From contig NC_061781.1 in assembly GCF_022458985.1 (NCBI RefSeq), forward strand, positions 9,823,501 through 9,887,500: a DNA stretch of 64,000 nt. The letters run 5' to 3'. Positions within the stretch are counted from its first letter, which is position 1; every line of letters starts with the position of its first letter. Shown one piece after another: positions 1 through 10,200 of this stretch. Position numbers and translations under genes: made by a program. The notes under the pieces are model-generated. The model was not told the DNA's origin, ran no database searches, and worked only from the letters and a program-made list of their open reading frames with translations. This DNA is from Mugil cephalus. Taxonomy: Eukaryota > Chordata > Actinopteri > Mugiliformes > Mugilidae.

Positions 1-100
1 TTCCTCCTGATGGCACGAGTAGAAATTTCACTTGGAATGTCCTTTTTTCCTACTATTGTGTGAGGCTGACCCCAGTTTTACCCATGAACCATCAACTTAC

Positions 101-174
101 GCTTCCATAAACCATGTAGAAGACCTTGTCGTCGGTTTCTTTGTATTTGAAGGTATCCGCGAACATCTCATCAC
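101..174 (-). CDS. Internal exon of a TPT1/TCTP-like gene (partial)
   Basis: This 74-nt block on the minus strand is flanked by a good acceptor (pyrimidine-rich tract, then ATACAG) at 175-180 and a GTAAGT donor at 95-100. Its only sensible frame reads GDEMFADTFKYKETDD, then KVFYMVYGS. The pattern G-D-E-M-F-x-D-x-x-K-x-K-E followed by an aliphatic/aromatic stretch and a glycine matches exon 2 of translationally controlled tumour protein (TPT1), a small cytosolic growth-associated, calcium-binding protein. The phase (two bases completing a codon) also fits that exon. The residues diverge from ordinary TPT1, so this may be a fish TCTP-like paralogue. Exon 1 should lie rightward on the minus strand but I could not find it. 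The remaining exons lie left of the window. The identification rests on about 25 residues and is moderate only. Confidence 0.5.
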
Positions 175-1590
175 CTGTATCAGACAAAGAGCAGCGACAC
201 ATCAGAATTAACAGGTGGCCTCTTACTTTCAGAGCTAGAAGTGGCTGTGATTATATTAGAGTCTGGACTCAATAAGGGATAACTCTCAGCTGTGATGTAA
301 TTGATACATCAGAATTGTTATAATTTCTCAGAGCGAGTGAGCTTTTTGTTATACCTGGATACAGAGTGTTTACTAAGTACTGCCTTAAAAACTTATTGTT
401 ACATTTTTCGTTTACTAGCTCCAGATTATCTACCTTTACTTTAATTTGGCGTTGGTATGTTCAAAATACTACTCTTTATCAATTGGATAAAGACAAGAGG
501 ATATTCTGTGTGACTTCCCTACAGATCTTACTGGTCTCACTCACGCTACATTTAACATTTCCATGTAAAATTAAAATTTGTTCTTTTAATTTGTTTTATA
601 ATTCTTGGTGGGATGGCTGGGGAGCATGCTGGATAGATTAATCTGGATAATGACTCAACCTTGGTCAACGTTGTTCTAGGTGCGGCACATTTTTTAGAAA
701 CATTTGCCGCACAAAAAGTAGATCATCATGGCACAGAAAGGCCACGTAACCACGGTTCTTCGCCGAGGCGAAAGCTTACATTTTATACCGCGGTCTCCCC
801 CCCTTCCCCGGCCAAAGGATCAACCAAACGATTCCCCCCCCCACTTTAGGACAACTCTCCGCGAACTTAACTATGCCCAAATTTAAAGGCTAACGGGCCG
901 CATCATGGCCGATGGGGTGGCTCACAATAGAAACCTATCTGATAGTTTGGAAATTTCCAGTTAGCGCTAACGAGCAGCATGCTAGCACGCATTAGCTTGA
1001 TAGTACACACATAATAACACGTGAAAAAAAGAACCGCAACGACAGTAGCGACAGACATATACCATGGCAGACGACTCAACCAGGCAACTTACCGCTCAAA
1101 ATGCACTTGAAGATGATCATTGTGCTGCTTTGTTGTTAACTTGTCCAGAGACAGAGAGAAGGCCGACCGTCCTAAGCGCACGAGACGCAGAAAAAGAGCG
1201 AGCAGGCCGCAGGGAAGTGATTTTACATCCTGCTGACGTCACTGCGCCTGGGCTCCAACCTCTGCTGCCCCCCTCCGGCGGGGTGTCCAGAAGTGGTACT
1301 ACACCTCCGTCAAAGCACGTTTCTGCTTCTATTATTTCAGATAAGATGGGTTTATTCGTCATATCCACAGTTATACACATCAGAACGCACAGGGAAATAT
1401 AAGGTTGTACCTAACTTAAAATGTTAGCTTGTATATACATGCATTTACAATATTTTAAAGCAGCTGTGTGAATAAGGTGCAGTGGTATTGAAGTCCAGTC
1501 AAGGCCCAGAGTTGAGCAGATGGATAGCATTGGGATAAAAACTTTTCTTCAGCCTCTCAGGCTTTGTTCCCAGACTAAAGATACACCTAA
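175..1590. other. Intergenic or intron 1 / upstream region of the TPT1-like gene
   Basis: No convincing exon was found. Around 780-1330 the sequence becomes richer in CpG and has features of a vertebrate promoter or first-exon region, including a perfect palindromic CRE at 1234-1241. Overlapping open frames of 87-112 codons exist on both strands at 1064-1402. Neither resembles a protein I recognise, and opposite-strand open frames are common in GC-rich DNA. The area is probably the promoter of the leftward TPT1-like gene, but no transcription start can be fixed. Confidence 0.4.
1234..1241. promoter_or_regulatory. Perfect CRE palindrome (TGACGTCA)
   Basis: The 8-bp full-site cAMP response element TGACGTCA occurs once here, followed by a GC-rich stretch. 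Full palindromic CREs near CpG-rich starts typically bind CREB/ATF. It lies upstream, on the minus strand, of the TPT1-like exon, and mammalian TPT1 promoters are known to carry CRE sites. The assignment to that gene is inference. Confidence 0.4.
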
Positions 1591-1593
1591 GGC

Positions 1594-1880
1594 ACAGTGG
1601 TGTGTGAATAGCACTGATGCCTCTCAGATGGTTCAAAGAAGGTCCCGGCCCTTTCTGTGCAGTTTGCTTATTCGCTGTGTGTCCACATGGGTTCTCTCTG
1701 GGTACTCCCACACGACTTCCTCCCACTGTCCAATGACATGCTCATTAGGTTCATCAGTGGTTCTGAATTAATTCTGCGTTAGCCCTGTGATGGACTAGTG
1801 ACCTGTCCACAATGTACCCCGCCTCTCACCCGATGACAGCTGGGACAGGCTCCAGCAGAAAAGCGCTTATAGAAAACAAA
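1594..1880 (+). repeat. Teleost interspersed repeat, copy 1
   Basis: The sequence has the layout of a very common fish interspersed element. It starts with a cagtggtgtgtgaatagcac-type head, passes through a region on header words such as 'gtactcccacacgacttcct', and ends with a conserved block around 1790-1855 reading gtgatggactagtgacctgt and cagctgggacaggctccagc. A second copy in the opposite orientation lies at 45720-45992. The head resembles a SINE-like start but I cannot name the family. Confidence 0.6.
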
Positions 1881-2028
1881 TGTATGAAGATATTGCCATT
1901 GAGCTGTAAAAATCTAGGATTGGAGAACAAAGTAGACAATGGCACCACACGTTTGGCGAGACTGTAGCGAGCAATTTAAAAAGGACAGAACAATTAGAAG
2001 CACAACAATCCACTAACTGTAAAGCGGT

Positions 2029-2755
2029 TTTATTTATCAGCATATTATTTCGGTACAACAAGCACCATTTCAACTTTCATTGTGATTATCTCAAACTATA
2101 CATGTACTGGGATCCCCTCTGTAAACTTCAATCCAGATCATCCAGCCACCATCATTTCACAAGGAAACGCTGTGAGGTGGCTTTAGTCTATGTGGGTAAC
2201 TACCTTCAGTGTTAAATCCATTTACACAGGGAAAAACCACCAGGGGCCACCCAACAGCAAAAATAAAGAGGCAGCATTTGGAGAGAAGGCAGGAGTTACA
2301 AACCAATAACTGCATTCAATAAACAACCACACCTTTCTTAGTAAGACTTATAGAAATGGGGAAAACACCACAGTGGGTACTTAAGAACATGCAAGACAAG
2401 AAATAAACATTAAAAAAGTAGTCCATGTACAATTATACACACAAAATAAACATATAATGACAATTTATTGACAGATCATAAAGACGCAAGTGCAAGAGCC
2501 TCCTCCCACATACTACTACACCATGCTTCCCCTCGGTGACACATTATCTAATGGTGAGATAATTATAAACTCCAGCTTGACTGGGGACAGGTCGCAGTGA
2601 TCCTATAGGATATAATAAGTCTTATGATCAATGCCTAAAGACTAAGGATTTGCTTTTAGCAGGAGGGTATGCACTGCACAAGGAACACGCTGTTATCTTT
2701 GTTGGCCCTAGTAACCTCAACCAAGCTGGGAAGCTTGATCGTCATATTTAAAAAG
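2029..2755 (-). other. ranbp2: ranbp2 3' untranslated region with candidate poly(A) signals
   Basis: The DNA downstream of the ranbp2 stop codon lacks coding character. AATAAA on the minus strand occurs at 2464-2469 (about 290 nt past the stop) and again at 2029-2034 (about 720 nt past it). Either could end the transcript. The distal site lies just beyond the interspersed repeat on the left. Confidence 0.5.
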
Positions 2756-4218
2756 CTACAACAGTCCACAGTCTGTGATGACAAGCTTCTTTGTGGGGTG
2801 ACCACCCTTTGTGCCCAGCTCTCCCATCTGTTGCACCACGTCCATTCCGTCGCAGACCCAGCCGAAAGCCACGTGTTTGAAGTCCAGGTGTTCGGCTTTC
2901 TTCAGGGTTATGAAGAACTGAGAGTTGTTGGTGTCGCGACCCCGATTGGCCATTGACAGGATGCCTGGGCCCGTGTGCCGAACGTCAAAGTTCTCATCCT
3001 CGAACTCCGTGCCATAGATGGACTTGCCTCCTGTGCCATCACTCTTGGTAATGTCACCACCCTAAAACACCAATGGGAGACTTCTTAGTCGTGTTATATA
3101 CATGCAAGTCTGCTATTAACAAACTGCTTTCATTTCTGCCTGCCCTCCAGTATTGATCTGACGTGATGATTAAAAATAACACAGTAGTGCATTAACAGGA
3201 AGATAAGTTCCTTTGTATTTTGGAATATTTAAAACTACAGTCTTCTGATCTTGATAAACAACTTACCTGACACATGAACTCTGGTATGACCCGATGGAAG
3301 ATAGAGTCCCGCAGCCCGAATCCTTTCTCACCAGTACAGAGAGCCCGGAAGTTCTCTGCAGTCTTGGGGACAATATGGGAGAACAGCTCTATAGTAACAG
3401 TACCCAGCGGCTGGCCATCAGCTGCCACGGCGAGGAACACCCGCGGGTTACTGTCTCTGGAGTGCTCCTGAACTCTGGACATGTGTGGTGAGGAGAGGCA
3501 TGAATCGTCGGTCTGGCCCATGCGGCTCTGACACTCGCAGAAGGTCTTCTTGAAGGATTCAGCTATCTCAGGGGTTTTGAACTTGGCTGCCAGCTGCTCC
3601 ACTACACCATCCCCGTCTGAGCAGACCATCAGAGAGAACAACGTGGGAGAATGAACACGTGCGAGGTGACTGGTTTAAAAACGTGCAGACATTCTGGCTT
3701 CATATTTACCTGAGTAGTCAGTGGCAGTCCAAATGAGAGCGTTGGCCGAGGCGTTCATGGGTTTAAGCTCCATGGCCTGGGTGATGGTGTGGTTGGCACA
3801 CACCCTCAGCACCTGCTCTCTCCTCATCAGGATTCGATAGAAACGTTTGGCTGGGTGGTAGAGGATCTTGATGTCTCCGATGCCTCGCTCCTTCCACTGA
3901 CTGAGGTCCCGGTCCCACCGGTACAGCTTGGTGCGCTCCTTAAACAGGATCTCCTCATCCTCCTCTCCAGACTTTGTCTCCACCTGATTCACAAACACAA
4001 GGGAGACTTGTAGACCTGTACCTCCACCAACAGTCGTCTATTTACTCTCTTGAGAAAACTCAAATGTACCTCAGGTAGTGACACGATAGGCTCAAAGTGA
4101 ATGTCCACATTATTAGGAGCCTCTTCTTCATCACTTCCCTCCTCATCGTTCTTTGGTGCAGCAGACGCCATTGACCCAAATACTGACGCTCCAGCATTAG
4201 CCCACGAGAAATTAGAAT
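2756..4218 (-). other. ranbp2: ranbp2 exons 26-29: RanBD4 and C-terminal cyclophilin domain
   Basis: Exons 4070-4218, 3710-3983 and the start of 3267-3616 encode RanBD4 ([46 protein letters not shown]). The rest is a cyclophilin-type peptidyl-prolyl isomerase fold ending at DCGLL and the stop at 2756. The segment [14 protein letters not shown] holds the CypA-equivalent Arg55, Phe60, Met61 and Gln63 positions. From memory, human RANBP2 has Val in place of this Met. The usual tryptophan (CypA Trp121) is replaced by His in [12 protein letters not shown], as in human. Confidence 0.95.
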
Positions 4219-7200
4219 CTGCGTCAAGATAAACAGAAGACATGATGAAAACAAGTTTTTGATGATGTTGGTAATTTTTCCACCAAACAATACTGAAGCT
4301 AACCTTTTGATCCAAATGCATATCCTTCTGTGGACTGGGCCAGGTCAGCAAAAGAAAAGCCTCCTAACGAGCTGAAGCCGAAGCCAGAAGAGTCGGTGCC
4401 TGGAAGAATAAAGTTGTTAAATAGTTAACTGAAAAATTTCAGAAGATAATACTGATCAGGATTCAAAATGATTAATTCATCAACTGATAAGGGGACAAAG
4501 AGAACCCTGAATGGATTAAACCAAATGTTATGTTTCAACAAAAAACATAAAACCATAATCTTTAAACTCCTTGTTGAATATCCAAAATACAAGATAAAGT
4601 ATCCACAATGTTAATTTACTCAGAAAATTAGATATTTAACAGTTATTTCTTGATAAGAATAGTCCGTGGTTCAACTACGTATATATTATTCCAGGCCACA
4701 AGTGACGGTGGATGTTGAGATTTGTTAGTAAAATACATTCATAACTTTAAACTTGGCAGCAGAAGTCTCCTATACCTTGTTGACTAGTTGTAGTAGAAGC
4801 AGGCGCTGAGGTGTCAGTCCCAACGTCGGACTCTGTTGCCGGGCTCTTCTTAGTGGACAGGTCAATGGGAGCACTGCTGGGACGAGCTTCACTCAGAGAC
4901 TCAGTTGGCTGGTCTGAAATCTGCTGGTCTGGCACAGAGGTGCTGGCCGAGGAGTCTGCACCACTAGATGATGAGCCTGATGGCTCTGCCGGGGCCTGGG
5001 CAGGGCTGATGGAGGCCTGGTCAGGGCTGATGGAGGCCTGGTCAGGGCTGATGGAGGCCTGGTCAGCTGTGTTTAACTGGGCAGCCTGAAACAAATGTAG
5101 GAATTAAACTCAAATTATTCCTCCATAGCTTCCTTTCTGGGACACACTACAATATGGATTCAGGTCAACAACATAGATTCCACTGTTACAAAGCGTTGCG
5201 TCATCGACTCGACTTTAAAAGAAAACAGGAAGTCGATCATTTATCATGTGGTCCTATCTAAGAGCTGTGTCCATTACCAAGACTTGATGTGCTTTGCGGA
5301 CTTCCGTGTCAAAGTCTTCAGGCTTGTCGTGGTCAGGGTCGCTATCTGTGGTGCTCAGTCCACAGAAGAAGGTGGGTGGAAGCTGGAGGCTCTTGGCCTT
5401 CTCCTCCTCCTCTGGTGTTGGCTTCTTCTCCCACACCACCTGGCAGTCTGGCTCTGCATGCAGCACACATGAGATCAGAATAAGAGAATGACTGGTATGT
5501 GGCGCCAGAACTAGATGGAGATTAAATCCACATATTTTTGGCCGAGAATTTATATTAAAATGCTTTTATCCGTCTCAAAATGTCTTTCGAAACACACACG
5601 ACACACGTACCATCACCACAAGCCGCAGCTTTTTTCTCAGGAGGGTCGGGGTAGAGCTTTCCATTCAAGGCTTTCACTGCAGATTCGTAGTCTTCATCTA
5701 TAAGTTCAAAACAAATTTAAGACATATTGCTCTTGCATTAGACGTCTACTTACTAAAAAAGAAGAAATATCAAATCCTAGACAACTTGGACAAAGTCAGT
5801 GGTCATGAGTGGGCAATGTATTTTTATCAGCTTTGTAGGTTTTAATGAATATTTTGATATCATGACAAGATACAACATTTAATATTTGCAACCAAGAAAT
5901 GATCTGTAAGTGTGTGTAAAAATTAGTCACATGTAAATCAAGCACGTTTACATCTTTCGGTCTCACCGTCAGTTTGATCGTCGCTGGTGTAGCCCGGGTC
6001 ATTCTGGTAGCAGAAGAAGGTGAGAGGCAGCTGGAGTTTTTTGGCTAGAGCCGCCTGTTCAGCAGTGGGTTCCCTGACATACACAACCACCACATCATCA
6101 TCGTCATCTGACCCTGCACTGCCCCCTTCTGCCTGGGAAGACCCTGTGATTGCCAGAAACAATAGAAGCAATGATACAAAGTTACCGGGAAGGCAATGTT
6201 TGGATTTATTTCCTTCATAACCACAGAGATGTTAGACACACACGCACTCACACACACACGCACACACACACACGGGTCATGCACATCAATACTGAACAGC
6301 ATGCATTTGATTAACAACAGTGACGGACCAGTTGTAAGAGCATTTCTGTTTGGTCTCCAGGTTCAACTCTTACTGTGGACACATGGTTGAGTAGCATTAA
6401 ACAGCATAAATACCTGAGATTATTAGAATCCTAATTAGATTTTGCTGAGGTGCACATCACAGGCGGAAACGGAGTTACATTTCATGCTGTTGCTACACAT
6501 CCAGCACTAAAAATGGCACGAGTGACGTTCACATGGTGCATTCCTCTCTGAAGGAACGCCCTCTGCTCTCAGCTCACCTTTCAGAAGACATTCAGCTTGT
6601 TCTGATGTGTCCTGATGCTATTCACAACTCTGCTTTGGTTCTTTCTAACTAACAGTTAACTATGGTTAACGACATGGTATATTTAAAAATAACAATCCTT
6701 TTACTCAAGAGGGACACAGATTCGCCAGGTGATATAGTTATTAGTCACATTATTACTGACTTATATGAAATTATTAAACTGTCATTGCAGGCCATTTCCA
6801 TCATGGCCCCGATTAGTCTGCAGCTAGAAGTACAAAACTGAGTTAGGTAGATATGGTGCTGTTTCAGGTATTATAATGTCCTATATTGACAAAACAAACT
6901 GCATCTCCACACACTGGACATGCAACACATTAGCTTCACAGTTTTTTTTCCCCACTCCGTGCATCCAGGTTATTTCTTTTTGGTAGTAATGGCCAGCCAA
7001 GTGAAAGCTGATAAGTGTTAACACACACTGCAGTGGTTAGAGTACCTGGGGATTCAAATTGGGTGGTTGATGTGCTGGTCCAAAAAGCCATTGGGTTATC
7101 TTTGAAAAGCCTAAAATCCAGCCCTAAAGGAGGATGAGTTGTTGGGCGAAGAGAAACTAATTGTGAGGCTGGTGTATTATCAGAAAACAATGCCAGAGAT

Positions 7201-10200
7201 GTTAAAATGTGTAATACTATGAGTGTGTGTTTTTACCAAATGTACAGGTATAGCTCACATGTGATTAACCACATATAAAGTGGAAGAATGAGGAGGGAAT
7301 GTAAACTCTGATATTTATACAGCTTGCGTCAAACTTCTATCCAACTGAAATAATGGAGCAATGAGGTGCAGACAACAGCAGACAGTGGAGTACAACTATA
7401 ATAAATAGAAACAGCTACACATATACCAATTTAAAACATATAATGTTTCAAGGACTTTTTACCTTTCTCCGGGATTTTAAAGGCAGGAGCTGCAGGTGAG
7501 GTCTTGGCAGGGCCTCCTGACCCTTTGGCTTTCAAACCAGATGCAGGCTCCTCAGCAGATTTAGGACTGCCAAAAATCTTGTGAACGGTATCAGTGCCAA
7601 AGACAAACTTTGGGGGAGACACCACACTCTTTGGTGGACTGACTGGACTTGGAGACCCAGCTGGACATGGTCTAGTGTCAGGAGAAAGCTCTGTGCGTTC
7701 CTTCGTTGTCTCTTCCAAAACAGCAATGGCTGCCTTCCCACATACTGTAGGTGTAACAACCTTTGCTGGTCCTGAAGTTCCACCATCTTGTGGTACGACA
7801 ACTGTAGGTGTCACTGGAATCATGAGCTCTTCCTTTTCTTGTGCAACTTTGGCCTCATCGAAGACTTGTTTGAATGTATTCGCAGTGTCCTGCAGCTTGA
7901 ATCTCACAGCCAGCTGCTCAATATTACCCTCTCCTACTTCAGCAAAGTCCATGGCACTCCAGACCCAAGCCTTCTCTGCACCCTTCATAGGTTCCAGCTT
8001 CATGGGGGCTGTGATCCAGTGGTTGGCACAGATCTTAAGCACCTGGTCTCGTCTCATAATCAACCTCACTCGCTTGGTATCGTAATTCTGCAGGATCTTG
8101 AGGTCACCAATACCCCTCTCCTTCCACTGTCCCAGTTCTTTATCATAGCGATACAGTTTTGCTCTGTGACTGAACACTACTTGTTCATTTTCTTCTCCAG
8201 TGGAGATCTCCACCAAATCTGGCAAGGGGACCACAGGTTCAAAGTACTGGCCATCCCGCTCTTCATCCTGGGTCACATCCTGCTCATCATCAGTACCCAC
8301 TGAGGCTCTGCTCTGGTTAAGCTTGGCAGGTGATTTGGATGGGCTGATGCCAGGTTGGAAGCTGAAACTGAACCCGCCGGTGGATTCCCCAAAACGGAAA
8401 AGGTTCTTTCTCAGGGGGCTGCTGGCAATGGGGGAGGCATAGATGGATGAGTCAGTAGTTTCATCTAAAGGGTCTCCTCGGAGGTCATAGTTATCCCACT
8501 CCAAGTTGGGGCCAGTTGTTTCAGCATGAGACTTGATAACAAGACTTGACACATCACTGGATGTTGTATTGTCTCCTTGGGTGTCATCGTCTTTGATCTT
8601 AGTTTTCTCATCTGTCAAGAAGGATCTTAAGTCTTTCAAACCAGACTTCATTTCCTCTGCTTTCTTAATGAGGTGTGCTGTTCTTCCTGTGTCAACCAGC
8701 TTGTGGGGTGTTTGTAAGGGGATATCTAAGAGAAGTCTCTGGCACTCTTCAAACTTTTCTTTAAACTCCTCAGCAAGCTCGGGGCTTTTAAATTTGGCAG
8801 CCAACTGTTCTAGTTTGGCATCTCCATCAGAGAAGTCATTGGCCATCCAAATCCACGCTTTGTCTGAGCCAGACAGTGGTTTAAGGTTCATTGTGGTGGT
8901 GATCCAGTGGTTGGCGCACACCTTCAGAACCTGTTCTCTTCTCATCAGCACTCTTAGCCGACCATTGGTAGTGTTTTTCAGGAATTTCAGGTTTCCCACA
9001 CCGCGCTCTTTCCACTGACTGGTGCTGGTGTCGAATCTGAACAATTTTACTCGCTGAGAATAAAGAACCTGTTCATCCTCCTCTCCTGTTACCAGGTCCA
9101 CCTTGTCAGGCATCTGCACCACTGGTTCAAACTGGATATCATCATTTTCCTCAGTTTTGTACATATCATCCTCGTCCTCATTTAAGGTGTCATTCTTGGT
9201 CGGGGTTGCCAGGATTGATGAGAACACTTGCTGACCAGCCCCAGAGAAACCTTTGAAGTCGGGATCACTCTGACCAAACTGGAAGTCCCCTCCAGTCGAT
9301 TTTGCCAAGTCTGCAAAACTGAAAGAATCGTCTTTTCCAGCAATCAATGGATTCTGATCTTGTTCTGTTTGGCTCTCTGAGGGCATAGATGCATTTTCTG
9401 TCTCCTTGTGTTTGTCAGCTATGCTTTTAAGAAAACTGGAGGCTGATCCCGATGCTGGTTGATTACTGGCTGAGGGGGTTTCTTTTGCAGAGTCCTCAAT
9501 GCCAAACTTGAAGCCACCAGCTGGAATGGGCATTGAAAACGAGAAGCCTGAGGAACTAGTGGCACTAGATCCAGACTGAGGAGCTTCAAACTTAAAAGAA
9601 GAGGCTTCCTTTTTTTCTTTGTTTTGACCAAACTGAAAAGCGCTGCCACTTCCAAATGGCATCGTAAATCCAGTGTTAGCAGGCTGATTTGAAGAAGTTC
9701 CAAAGCTAAAGTTGAAGTTGGAAGCTGAGGCTGAAGAACCCCTGCTGCTTATGCTTTTAGCATCGGGATTTGGCGTTTGACAGGATACACATTTACTGGC
9801 AGAGGCCTTATTTCTCACCAGACAAGCGTCACAATCCCATTCTCCATCCTTCTTGCCAAACAGTGCCTCCAAAGACGGATTCTCATTGGGTTCTCCACAG
9901 GAAACACATTTGGCTGCTGATGCGTCATTTCTGACCAGGCAGGCATTGCAGTCCCACTGCCCAACTCCTGATAATGCTGGCAGTTTTGGTGCCGCTACAG
10001 CTACGTCTTTTGATTTAGCAGCAGGATTCAAGCTATTACAGGCGACGCATTTATCAGAAGATGCTTCATTTCTTACTTCGCATACATCACAATCCCACTG
10101 CCCAGGCTTCTTGCTAAACTGGGCCAATCCAGAGTCAGATGTAGCAGGCTGCAAAGCAGGTGGGTCTGCAGCTGGTGTAGGTGCAGTTGTTTTAACTGGG

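Noticed and set aside
700..740. Possible TPT1-like first exon on the minus strand (ATGATGATCTAC reads MMIY)
   Set aside because: The start resembles MIIY of TCTP, but the following bases do not continue like TCTP, no donor in the right phase exists, and the frame stops after seven more codons.
1064..1402. 112-codon open frame on the plus strand, overlapped by an 87-codon frame on the minus strand
   Set aside because: No recognisable motif, no splice context and both strands open, as expected by chance in a CpG-rich promoter area. I did not call it a gene.
7431..7462. Read-through end of ranbp2 exon 20 to a stop at 7431
   Set aside because: The in-frame extension is only about ten codons, past a good donor. 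The SUMO ligase, RanBD4 and cyclophilin exons that follow join in phase, so it is intron.
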